Assembly (NCBI RefSeq): GCF_010183535.1
Contig: NC_071329.1
Span: 7,564,001 to 7,628,000 of the forward strand
DNA length: 64,000 nucleotides
Direction: 5' to 3'
Origin: Caenorhabditis remanei
Taxonomy: Eukaryota > Nematoda > Chromadorea > Rhabditida > Rhabditidae
In this document: one piece after another, positions 38,601 through 50,142 of the stretch
How the letters are laid out: each line of letters begins with the position of its first letter
How positions within the stretch are numbered: the first letter of the stretch is position 1
Translations under genes and position numbers: made by a program
The notes under the pieces: generated by a model
Database searches by the model: none
What the model saw: only the letters and a program-made list of their open reading frames with translations
What the model was told of the DNA's origin: nothing

Positions 38601-41208
38601 AGAGGCTACTATTGTTTTGACACTTGGCCACTTGCCAGCTGGATTGAAGAAGTTAAAGGGGTTGGAAAAAAGACAGAGAAACGAAAAATACACATAAAGT
38701 GTGATGTGACTTTTTGTTGAAAAAGTTGGACAGAAAGTTGGAAGAATGTCTCGGAAAAGATGAGTACGAATGTCAACTTGTTGGACGGAAACGATTTCGG
38801 AAGTTTGGTAGTTTATAAGAAGTACTGAAGATTCCGAATGGTTTGGGAAGTTGGACTGGGATACGAAAATTGACAGAGAGAATGGGTATAGGATGGGACA
38901 GATCAACGATAAGTGAGCATAGAATACCCAGTATGCAATGTATATCTAAATTTGCGAAATTAGGTTGATCTTAGCAGGCCTCATAGTCAGCTGTAGTAAG
39001 AATTCAGAATTCTCTTGATGCGTTCGGGTAAATGTTTGAAAAAAAACTACACTTTGCAGTTAGTCATTCTGAAACTAACACCATTCCACAACTGAAATTT
39101 TTTAGAAGGAGACTTGACAGCTGCTTTTTGGTGAGCGCCAAAACTTCCGATTCGTCCATAATCACTAAGTTGCGAAACGTTACTGTTGGAAAGATATGAT
39201 TACTAGACTACACTCTACAAAATATTATCACTGGAGCGTATTTAACCTATGAAAAATCTCTTTAACTCGAAAAGAAACTTGACTTGAAATTGGAGAAACA
39301 TTCGAAGAAGAAGGGGAAATCCTCAGTTTCTTTTTCCTCTCCCCATTCAACTTCCGTCCAGATATATTGAATTACACCCGGAATTTCCGTTTCGCATCTG
39401 ATTTTACGTAAATGTTGCAAAGTTGCAACAGAAATTGATATCAAGTGGACGATTTCTGTTTTTTTTGTTGTCTAAAAACGACAACCCAAAAGGGGTAAAT
39501 TTTGAAAAATGAGAATAAGACATGAGCCATTGCGCACGAAAAATCTAAGAGAAGAAGAGTAACTGAGCTGAGGAAAAAGAGCAAAAGGACATAAAATGTT
39601 TATGGAAATCGGGGGCGTCGTTGTCTCCTCGAGAAGCCAGAAGAGCAACTTGTCTTTTGTCTCCGAAACACAAAACTGATGGGACACAATTTTGAAACGA
39701 GAGAAAAGTGTCCTGAATTAATTTCAGTGCACTTTTGGGATTCCCTAAAAAGTACTGTCGTGAACTCCAAATTCCTCTTTCAAGAAGTTCTGAAACTTTT
39801 CGCAAAGTGCCCAGAGATTTATGACGTGGTGTGGGTCACATATAACCTAAAGAAGGGCTGAGCCCTATGGGAGCTTCAAGAAAAGAGATTGAGCCGCTCT
39901 GGTTAAAAATAGACAACTGAACGGGGAAGTATATTTGGGAAGAAATAGGGAGTATGTGAGAATGTGGAGAAAAGTTGAAATATTGGGGTTGAGAGAGTGA
40001 AGAGTTGAGTGTAGGATGAACTTGAGGGACGGACAGAATGCGGTCGGAAAGTCAGAACGCTTGGAATTGAGCACAGAGATCACGAAGTCTAAAAATTGAG
40101 CTAATCTTGAGATCCAAACTATTCGATTTTTGAAAAATATCTAAAAACCTAAACTGTGTAGTGCTCTAGACTCCAGGCATGTTCCATCAAATACCTCGAA
40201 TAAATTATAAAAAGCCAGTGATTCTGTAGCTCATGAGATACTAGCTGATTCTGGTTCAGTATAGTAATGGTGAACAAGTTAACCTAGATGGCGAGGTATA
40301 GAGTACGGATTCACCTTATTGAAAGAGTATTGTATCCATTAAAGAGACCACCGAGACTGTCGTCTTGTAAAATTATAGCGACTTCACTCAAAAACCGTAT
40401 GGTTGCTGTCGTTTTTACCAGAATCCCAAGGACTAGCCTAGTAGATTACGGTAGCCGGCTGAGGCTGTTCCATCACCGACTCTTCCGTAAACCGTGAAAT
40501 CAATCTTCCCAATCCACATGCTCCAGATGCTCTGATTAATCTTCCGGAATCTTGATATTTCAGATTCTTTCCAGATTTGTCATCCAATTCAATCCAATCT
40601 CTGATGTCTCTGCTTTGCTTTCCACTTCCACCCCCACAAAAAACACATCGAATCCACGCGTCCTCCATTGTCTTCAACCTCAATAGAAAAGAGCTCCAAA
40701 GTGCTCTTTTTCGGCTCAAGACTCCTCCAATTTTATGGTTCATCAGGTCGATTCAGCTCTTTTTTCCCCAGTTATTTTTAGACTTTTCTTGTTTCCAAAG
40801 ATTTCAGCCAAACTGGATAAACAGGGAAACGGTAATGGGTCAAGAACACGCGAGAACTCGAGAAGGAAACTAGTGGAAACATAGAAACAAGAAAAACAGA
40901 TTAACGAAAAAACAAAGCAACGAGAAGAAAAAAACAAAGACCGGAAGGATGGCATGCTCCAGAATCCAGAATTCAGAAAAAACCACTTACATAAGCTTTA
41001 GAGTCGGCCATGATTTGCTCACGAAGATAGACGGGCAGTCGGACGGTGGACCTGGAAATATAAAGGTAATATGAGTTAGTGAATGATATAAATGATGAAG
41101 AAATAAGTGGGGAGTGACCTACCCATGACCTCTTCCAGCTTTTACAGTACCACCTTTACCATCAGAACTTTTTGATATCGCTACACTTTTTGATCTACTT
41201 CGAAACAT
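32623..41208 (-). CDS. lec-3: LEC-3, tandem-repeat galectin
   Basis: A beta-galactoside-binding lectin with two carbohydrate-recognition domains. Exons in transcript order: 41208-41123, 41051-40991, 37869-37781, 37602-37515, 36582-36451, 34070-33963, 33886-33795, 33750-33681, 33168-33046, 32757-32623; 327 residues. Domain 1 (about 50-188) has HLSIRFDEGKIVYNAYTKGTWGKEER; domain 2 (189-327) has HFNPRFDEK, then VRNSLVNGEWGNEER. Both keep the sugar-contact H, N, R, N, W, E and R pattern. An internal ATG (MADSKAY) in the second exon would give a 285-residue form that starts just before the lectin fold, as usual for worm galectins; the longer N-terminus is basic and Ser/Gly-rich. Introns are unusually long (2.4 and 3.1 kb). 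There is no signal peptide, as typical for galectins, which leave cells by a non-classical route. A head-to-tail neighbour is nlt-1. Confidence 0.9.
33560..33595 (-). other. Possible 36-nt cassette exon of lec-3
   Basis: Inside the intron between exons 33750-33681 and 33168-33046, a segment flanked by a TTTTCAG acceptor and a GTAGGT donor is 36 nt long, open and in phase. Including it would insert twelve residues (ANGFMCAKPTPG) between FDEK and SVVRNSL of the second lectin domain, in a loop near the sugar site. Splice signals and phase support it; transcripts are needed to prove it. Confidence 0.5.
38178..38210 (-). other. Possible alternative first coding exon of lec-3
   Basis: On the minus strand an ATG at 38210 opens eleven codons (MPSVWHCAKYI) that end at a GTATGC donor in phase 0, the phase needed by the next lec-3 exon at 37869. 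Splicing would give a 289-residue galectin with a different N-terminus. The frame stays open upstream to about 38420 without another ATG and encodes a Cys/Ser-rich stretch, which may be leader sequence or part of a longer exon. Confidence 0.45.
38185..38199. promoter_or_regulatory. NFI-type palindrome TTGGCGCAATGCCAA
   Basis: Matches TTGGC-N5-GCCAA. It lies within the candidate alternative first exon of lec-3, close to where an internal promoter would be expected. Binding is inferred from the motif only. Confidence 0.35.
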
Positions 41209-44200
41209 TTCGAAACTTTCGTAAAATTGAAATAAGTACTGTCAGAATATGGAGGGGTAAGAGTGTATTTGTTTGGAGTTTGAAGAGGTCTATGTGGCTA
41301 TGATCATCTTTCCTTTATTTGAACATCATAAACGTTTTGAAGAAGAAGAAGAAGGAAAAGAATAAGAAGAAGGGAGAAGAAGAGTTTAGAATAACATAAA
41401 AAATGGTATATTTGATTGATTTGTGACAGAGTGGAGGTGAAAGAATGAATGGTGGATGCGAAGAAAAGGGGCGGGAGCTGGGGAGGTATGATTCATTGAA
41501 TCTTGGGAACGGAATGATACGAAAAGAAAGGGGAGGGGTTGATAAAAATGCAGATTGAATGGGTTTTTGGAGGGGCGGAATGTGGTGATAAAAGCTTTTT
41601 TCGATCTGGAAGTTTCGGGAGCAAGAAAATGAGGGTTACTGTAAGTGGGAGAAGAAGAGAAGAAGAAAAGAATCGTACAGTTGGAGGAAAATAAGGAGAA
41701 AAATCATCTCAGGGATCGGCTCTAGGGATTCAATTTGGAGAGTTGGATAACAAAATGGAGATGAGGTCACAATATCTTAACTTGGGCTTGAACATCTACA
41801 ATAATTAGGTGATTCCCAAAACGGTTGCTACTCGGTTTTCAAGGATTCTCCTATGGTCTACGGGGATTTGACTGCGAAACTTTAATTAGTTTTAGAGAAA
41901 GATCCAAGGCCAGAATATATCTAGAGGTGTTAGTTGGCTATCTAAACTTATTCCAGGAAAATGTGGGTGAGAGTTCAACAAGTTCACTAATGCCCAGTAA
42001 AAGCTCACTACACTTCATAACCAATGGCTTATTTACTCTATGAATCACTGTTCTAAACGAAACGAATAAACTGTTTCGAAAACTATGTGCCCTAGGAAAA
42101 ACAAGAAAACAATGTACCCTGTATGACAATATCTATTACTCATCATAACAATTTTGTTTATGTCGAAATCCTGAAAAATTTATTCGGATAGGAGGAATTG
42201 GGTCTCTGAAAAACCTATCGTACGATGTTTTCAGAAAGCAATATTTCTTGGGGGTTTTCAGATTAATAAAAGTAGTACCAGTCACAACATGCAATCAAAC
42301 TTTTTCCAATCCAAAACTCACATTTTTCTAATCAGAAAGTAATAGAAATATCCGTGATAACCCAAGTGAAGTTAACGAGTTAACCAGGTGGCTGCTATTG
42401 CTGCCGATCTTTTTTGTTTACCTCTTTATTTTCTCCTGGTTATTGCTATCAGAGATATATCATGGGAGCTAGAGAGACGCAGGATGGAAAAGAAGTTTAC
42501 AGTACAAATAGTTAAAAGAAGAATTGATAGAAAGTTGGTAGAGGAAGGACGGGGAAAACACTTGTCATGATTATTTTTCATTTTGTGAAGAGATTTGAGG
42601 GCACATTTTTCAATCCTACAGTTTCATATAGTTTAGTTTAATCTTGCTCGTCGATTGGTGTGATAAAAATAGACTTTGTGAACGCCAGAAAAGCTTCACA
42701 GTACCATGGAGATCACGAGAAACGGCGGGATTGGAAAGAGTAGGTAGCAGAAGCTGAGAGGGGCAGATTTCTGGTACGTGTGCTATCGGAGATCATCTAG
42801 GTTGTGATTGAGCAGATATACAAAAAAATAAGAGAGTAGATCTAGACAGTCTTATCTATTTTAATTAATAATTAAATTCGTAAGCTTTTAAATCACAATC
42901 TAACTGAACCTTCACAGACCAACTTAATAAAACAAATTTCAAAATAAGATCAGCTCCCGACCTACTTATACCAACCGTACCAACTGTACAGAAAGCCGCC
43001 TCGACAACTTCCAGGGCGGAGTCTCAATTTCTCTGTCCTATGTGAGAAATGTATATACATCTATCTTCTGTTGCTCTCCGATCACTTTTCTTGCTCCCAT
43101 CACTCAAAAATTGCCAAGGAGCAACAAAAAAAAACCGAAATGAAACGTTAACGAAGGAAGAACATATGAGTCAGTTGTGAAGTGAGAGAAAAAAGATATT
43201 CTATATGTTTCCAAACCTTCTTCTTCTTTTTCTTCTTCTACTTTTTTTTCTCTTTTACTTTTTTCTTTTTGGTTGGTCTATGTTTTATGAGAAAAAAGAA
43301 GAAAAAGTTTCAATTTCGGTTCACACCTTGGATCTTTCTCCTCCCTCAAGAAAAATATGGATGACAACTTTTTTGGAGAGGGAAATTAAAAATTGGAAAA
43401 GAAAGAAGAAACTAAAGAAAAGAAGAAGAAGAAAATAAAATTGGAAAAAGGAAGAAGAAGAACAGCAACAAAAAGAAAAGGTGTACTAATTGGAAGACAG
43501 AAAACAAAAGTAACAGTAAAATGACTGTCAGCAGAGAAGAACTATTTTCGAAATCTGGGATTTTTCTCATTTTATTCACGGGGACTGTAAGAGTTGAGTA
43601 AAAAATGCAGAATTTCATAGAAAAATCAGAATTTGAAGAATTTTTTAATGAATATAATATTCACAAGGTGATGACTCACACTGAATCAGCAAGTATTTTG
43701 GAATCTTAAATACTCAATTCAGAAAAAAAAAACTGAACTGAATTCAACATAGAACCTTCTAGAGGAAACATCGAAATACAGAATACTGACCGAATTTTTC
43801 AGACTTTTCCAATTTTTCCAGACACCTCTCTCACATTGTCCTCAATTCAAAAGACTCTTGATCTCGGAAGAAGTGACAAAAAGACAAGAGACAAGAACCC
43901 ATAAAAATTGGTGACTAAACGGAACCATTGGCCAACGAGAAGAAGAAAAAGAGGAACATGTTTCGTCTTTTAAATGACACTTTTTCTCAACTATTTTCAA
44001 CAATTCCAACGCGTCAAAAAACAAAAAAAAACCTCATAAAAATGCGACACAACACAAAAAACAATACCCTCTCGTTTTCGTTTTTCGAACGAGAGGACGA
44101 AATAGTTCTACTCGCTTTCACCAATATATTTTCAGGGCGTTTCATGCCTTAAAACCGGTTTTTCTGTGGCATTTTTGGCCGGTGGGGTCGTGTGTCGTAA

Positions 44201-45805
44201 CTATTTTATCAGTTTTTGTGTACAGGGGGTACCCAGGTACTTATGGTTGATTTGTTTGGGGGGAGGGGAGAGAAATGGTTGACGTGAAAGTTTCAAATTC
44301 GATGTGGCAGCGGATTCTCAATTTTTCAGATGACGTGGAAGCAAGATTTAGAATACATCTTAGAATCTCAGAACATTGGATGATGAACTAATAGATTAAA
44401 CTGCAAAAAATAAAATGAACTAGCTGCAAATCGAATTCAAAACTTCCACACCACCGATTTCGCACTGCAAAAAAAACTGCAAGGTCCTGTGCGGATTATG
44501 AAAAATGCAAATTTCATATTGGCATACGTGTACATGCATACATAGATACTATTCATTTGGCACTCGATTGAAATGAAATGAAAAAAGAATTGAGGGATCA
44601 GAGAGAAAACGAGCAGAGAGATGGACAATTTCTGTCCGGAAAAGTGGAGAGGAGAGATAAAAGAAAAATGAAAACAGAGAAAAAAAATATAAATAAATAA
44701 ATACAGATGATGAGGGTGGAGGGATTAGGCAAATTCAGTGAAATGGAAATATGGGAAGAGGAGAAGAGGAGAAGAGGAAAAGAAGATAGTTCCACGTCAT
44801 CAGAGAGTACAAAGATGGCTCTGGATGGTAGCGGTAGTTGAGGGGGTTGAAAATTACAGTACTGAGCTTGAAGTGATCTGAAATCGGCCGTAGTTACGAG
44901 AAATCGGGCCAGCTCTTCACCGAAAAAGCTGAAATAGATCCGGAAGATTCACTAGCATCGTGAAGGTTTTATGAACGTTTTGGGTTTTCTTTAGTCGAAG
45001 AAGACCAAGCAAAGCCATGAGATGAAACTAAACCAGCCGATATTTTTCAGAACCATCGGTTAGATACCCAGAATCGAAACCACCAAACAAAAAGACACGT
45101 CCAATAAAAGAAAGGTGTGCATCTAAACTTCTCCCTTGTTAACTTCTCGATATTTGGCACAATGCCGTAGTGAGCAAACTGGGAGAAAGAAACGAAACGC
45201 GCATCAAATAAATAATATAAAAAATCGAGAAACAGCGGTGGGGCAAATAAAAAAAGTATACAAATACATGTACATGTTGGTTAGTAGCGGGAGTGTGGAG
45301 GGCGGGAAACTTATAGAGGAGGATATATTGAAAAAGGGGAGAGAGAGAGAATTAAAAAGGAATATAATTTTTTTTACATTTATTAATTTATTGATGCCTT
45401 TCTGAAATGTCAAGAACATTGAGACATACCTAGGTATGCGAAAACCTCAAGAATTGAGAACCAGTTTTTACAAAAAGAGAAGAAAAGGACGAATCTCTAA
45501 TTGAACCTAATTGCACTTTGATCAAAGAATCTGATTGTGGCTAATTGGATCTTCTTTCTCTTGAAAAGAAGACGAGAAAGTGGAGAGCGGTGTAACAACC
45601 TTATATACCCGAAGAGATTTCGTAACTGTTATTTCAGATAAGTCAATCGGATATTCATATTTTTAAGATGAAGAATTAATCTTATCAGTGTTGAAATATC
45701 AAGAGAAATTGTGAAATCTAGAGGACGTCTGAATCTTATTCACTCCATAACACGTACAAATCTGTTTCCCATTTATTCTCATTTTTCTAATTTTCTATGA
45801 ATTGG
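41209..45805. other. Gene-free DNA upstream of lec-3, left part
   Basis: I could not build any exon chain on either strand. The DNA is purine/pyrimidine biased: a pyrimidine-rich tract at 43216-43270 is followed by a purine-rich tract at 43395-43465. It may contain distal promoters or non-coding first exons of lec-3, but no site is certain. Confidence 0.45.
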
Positions 45806-45820
45806 TTGGCACGGTGCCAA
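45806..45820. promoter_or_regulatory. NFI-type palindrome TTGGCACGGTGCCAA
   Basis: A perfect 15-bp NFI consensus (TTGGCA-N3-TGCCAA), about 4.6 kb upstream of lec-3. The dyad at 47676 is its exact reverse complement. Confidence 0.5.
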
Positions 45821-46452
45821 ATGGGAAACATATGGGTTCAGGAATAGAAAAGTGGTTTTGCAAGAGTACTAGTACAACAAAAAACGAATAGAAGTACAAG
45901 ACGGAGGAGGAGGAATGATGATGATGGGTAGAAGAATTTTGGAGGTTGACCTCTTGAAAATTGCGACGGATGGCGACAGGTGTTTTTGTTTGGGAATTGG
46001 GAGAGAAATAGAAGAAAAGGGGCGGAGCCACGGAGAGTGAAGAGAAAATGGTGGGAAATCATCGGAAATGAATAATTGTGTGGAAAAGAGGTCTAGACGA
46101 TAACGGATAGGTTTGGAATTGTTTTTCAAGATATAGTATTCTGGAGAGTGAGAGAGCACAGAGAAGCTAGACTCTCTTGTTTATCTGCGCACTTCTCACT
46201 CTCATCAGTCTAAAAAGAAAATAAAAAGTTTGTTAAAACCGTTTCCACACTAATCCAAACTCCCAAAAAAAACGAAATGGTGGAGAAGGGGGGCTAAAAG
46301 TGAAAGTCGACCACTATTTTTTTGCCGCATCGGTGCACACACTTGGCAACATAACAACGGAAAAGAGGAGGGGGGAAAATGAGGCAAAAAATAGGGAAGC
46401 GGGAGAAATAGAAGATGGAGAAGGAGTGAATTAGAAATAGAAGGTCGTAACA
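45821..46452. other. Gene-free DNA between the NFI dyad and the tandem duplication
   Basis: Purine-rich and AT-rich, with no exon chain on either strand, no RNA gene and no further repeat that I can see. Confidence 0.4.
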
Positions 46453-46801
46453 GTTGAAGTGAAATAATAGAGAAAAAGAGGAGGGATGAGTGAGGTGTTT
46501 TATTCTAATTTATGACTATATGTAGGTGATGTGGAAATGTGGGTTAGCAGGGAGGGAGTAGTAGGTTATGGGATATTTGGGGGAATAAAAAGGTGGCTGT
46601 GATAGATGAAATTGTGTCGGTGTTTGTAGATCAGAACCGGGAGTTCCGGTTCAAACTCGAATGAGTTGAAGTAAAATAATAGAGAAAAAGAGGAGATGGA
46701 TGAGGTGTTTTATTCTAATTTATGACTATAGGTGATGTGGAAGTGTGGGTTAGGATGTGATAGATGAAATAGGGCTGGTGTTTGTAGATCAAAACCGCGA
46801 G
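46453..46801. repeat. Degenerate tandem duplication, ~212-bp period
   Basis: 46453-46642 is repeated, with a deletion, at 46665-46801. Shared stretches include GAGGTGTTTTATTCTAATTT and GATGAAAT followed by GGTGTTTGTAGATC. The copies have diverged slightly, so the duplication is not very recent. Confidence 0.75.
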
Positions 46802-47675
46802 AGCAAGGGCTGATTTTTCTAGAAAAACAGTATTAATCAAATTCTGATTCATACCAGTTGCGGGTCAATCTCGAATGAGTCCTCAGCAACAGTAAGAATT
46901 AGATTGAAATTACAGATATTCTATTAGAGAAGAAGACAATGATTCCTATTTAAGGCCATTTCCTATCACTGAATTTTCAGCAGACTGATCTTCTGGAAAC
47001 TATCAAAATTATACTTTGTCTTCAACTCAATCAACTTTTAACGCTTCTCCTCATCTAAGCTAATTATAGAGTGCCACAATTCCATGAAACACATAATAAG
47101 CACCCACTTCACCTAACCCCTAATTCTCGAAACCCCTAATCCCTCGAAGCCTATAATCAAGGAGTCCAGAAAAAAGATACAAAGTTCCTTCACAAAATGA
47201 GCAAAAAACTTTTGAAGAGCAAAGAACTTTGACATGTGTCAATCTTCTTTCGAAGCGTGGGAGAGGAATTGAACAAGGACCAAGACTGCCGTACAAATGA
47301 GATTTTCAACACTCGGCTGGCTGCTATGAGGAATGAAAAAAGGAATAGAGAAAACAGAAAACAGAATAACATAGTAGTAGTAGTGGAAGTGTAGAATAGC
47401 TGACCGCAGTGCCCCGTGTGGACGTAGTGAATTCTGAATAGTCAAAAGAGAGAGAAAGAAGGACAGCTTCACGGGCGGTCCCTCCCGTCGTATTTCTTTT
47501 CACTCACTACTATTTTGCAACAACATGCACACAACACAATGTGAAAATAGTGTTGCATAACACGAGAAGTCAGAGAAAAGTGGGACGCGAAATTGAGATG
47601 GCCAGTGAGAGAGTCTCTCACTCCGCCCAGTTGCTGTGTGGTCGGACGGGACGAAAAGATGCACTAAGAATTCGG

Positions 47676-47690
47676 TTGGCACCGTGCCAA
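47676..47690. promoter_or_regulatory. NFI-type palindrome TTGGCACCGTGCCAA
   Basis: Perfect NFI consensus dyad, the exact reverse complement of the site at 45806, set in the long spacer upstream of lec-3. Confidence 0.5.
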
Positions 47691-49889
47691 CGAGAAGAGA
47701 GTGTTTGTCAATAAGAGAGTGGGTTCAGATAGAGAGAGAGAGAGAGAACAAGTAGAAAAGAGTGTGACATTCTCTCGGAGATTGATGAGAAACGAGGGAC
47801 GAGAGACGAGAAATTGAAAATGATGATGGGATTTAGAAGGAGGTGTTTCCGGTCTCATGCTCTCTCTTTTCATCTTTTCCAGATTTTGATCATCGATAAC
47901 GGAATGAGACATTTGGAGAGAGAAGATGATGATGATGATGGAAAAGGAAAAGAAGACGAGCGGAGAACAATTGATTTCAGAGAAAATCCTCTATGGCCTA
48001 ATTAGGTATATTTTTCAGATTTTCTGATACAGAAAGCATCTTTAGCTAAGCAGAGATAAGAAGATTGGAACTCTAAAGTGATAATTCAGCTTAAAAGTGC
48101 AACACTTCATAGCCAAGGCTATCACATTTTCAGCGAGAATTGTATTTGTGCTCTATTCAATCTAATAAATTATTATAACTTAAAATGAGAAGTTGTCTAG
48201 AAATGTTAACATTCTGATTGAGGATTACAGAAAATATTCAACTTTTCTGAAATTTAGCTCAACGCTGAAATTAATTTAATTAATTGAGGTACGTTCTTCT
48301 AATCTGCTCCTCTCTGTTTTAATCCCCGTACATCATTTCTAGAACTTCACCAAAAACTTTGGTTAGAATTTAGAATCTCTAACACTTTCTCATTTTCAAG
48401 GTATAAAAATCGAGGAGCCAATAAACCAAACTTTTCAGAAAAAAAGTCAAAATTCTCACTTGTGACAACAAATCGACACACAAACAGACCACACGCCAAC
48501 TGACTTTCTTTGAAAGAAAAAATTAGTAACTAAAAAAACTATACAACACCGTGAGAGGAAAAGAGAGAAAGAGAAAGAATGTATGTAAAATGAGAAGGCG
48601 TTAAGCTCGAAAAAATACTTCTGTTACTGGAAAAGTGGTATTTACGACTGAGGGTGGGGCGACGAGCCGGTGCTGAAAAAAGGAAAATAGGATAAGGAAA
48701 AAGAGGAGCAGGAAGAAGAAAATCGACGGTGTTTTGTTGACAACGACTGAAAAAGTAGAGGGTGAGAAGGAGAAAAAAAATGGAACGAGGAGTAACCAAA
48801 ACAACATTAAAATGAGTGAAAAAAGTCGAAAATAACAACATAAATAAAAACAAAAATTAGTAGTTTTGAAGAGAGTGGCTTGTTGGATAAATAGAGAGAT
48901 GGATTACCAGAAAAAAATGAGCAAAAGGGGAGGAGGAAAAGGAGATTGCGTGTTCCGGTGATGAGAGAAGGGGATGGGGATTAAGCTAAAGTATTATACA
49001 CTTTCAGAAAAATAACAGAGTTATATAGAGAGAAAATGAGTGTGTGTCTGAAAATGGAAAGAAGCGAATTTATGATTCAAATAAACTAAAAATCATTTGA
49101 AATTGTTAAGATCAGAGAACGAAGAGTGATATGCTCAAATTACAGCTTATCATAATGTTAAAACTTGAAGGAGCTAAAAACAATGAAAATCTGGATCTGA
49201 TAAATTATGTATTAGCACGGCACGCTTCTTACAACCGCGCTCTACCGAAACCGAAGAGAATTGTGTGCAAAATTGAGTGACTCAGAGAAAAAGAGAAATT
49301 TTTCAAGAGGGTTTCGGTGGAGCGTAGTTGTAATGTAAGAACTGTGTTGAGCTAATAAGGCCTTTGGTCATCCGGGTGGCTTCTACCATTCTCAAGATTC
49401 CAGAATTCCAGTTTTCAAGATGAATGCATTGAAAGTCTCAAGAATGCTCTCAATATTTCAGCTGATATGATTATTGAAGTGTTATATAAACTCATTCTGA
49501 AACACGAACGTCTAGTCTGAATTCGGAGATAACACACAACATGGGCTCACCATTTGAAATTTAACCAAAAAGAAAAAGACTTTCGAGTTTTTCAGAAGCT
49601 CCTCAAGAAGTTTTCTGAACCATCTAGAAAAAGAAAACCACAAGATCCCAACCCCCATCGTAAAACTACCATATCCCAACTTCAAAGTACTTATCTCCAA
49701 TTTCTCGGAATGACTTTTTCGAAAGTCGTGAAATCGAAATGGAAACCCAAAAAGAGGTGGTACACTTTTGGTTTCCTTTTCTAATCTCACCAATAAAATC
49801 TTCTCTTTTCCGTTTCTTTTACGATTTTGTTTGTCTCTCTTCCCTGTTTCTCTCTATCTTTTTCTTCCATTTTGGTACTAGATACTTGA

Positions 49890-49928
49890 AAGAAAAAGAA
49901 GAAGAAGAAGAAGAAGAAGAAGAAGAAG
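49890..49928. repeat. GAA trinucleotide microsatellite
   Basis: About a dozen near-perfect GAA units in a row on the plus strand. Simple repeat; no function inferred. Confidence 0.85.
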
Positions 49929-50142
49929 AAAGCACTCCACACAAATTAGATCCGCTTCTAGTGTGAATAAGAATAAGAAGAAGCAGAAGACGACGACGGA
50001 AGAAGAAGAACATGATTTTAATTTCAAAGTGTTGCCATTCCGATTTCTAAAAGAAGAAGAAGAAGAGAGAAGTAATTAAATTTTTTATTCAAATTCAGTG
50101 GCAAACAAGAAATTGGTAGTGGATTTACATATGAAATGAATG

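Larger units (their letters stand above)
46802..50142. other. Gene-free DNA between lec-3 and carboxypeptidase, right part
   Basis: AT-rich and purine-rich, with no coding exon chain that I can support. It contains an AG-dinucleotide run at about 47728-47748, an NFI dyad at 47676, an imperfect inverted repeat around 49228-49339 whose arms share CTACCGAAACC-like words, and a GAA microsatellite at 49890-49928. Confidence 0.45.

Noticed and set aside
42388..42570. Short frame beginning with a hydrophobic segment
   Set aside because: Only 60 codons, no splice partners, in purine-biased DNA; looks like chance.
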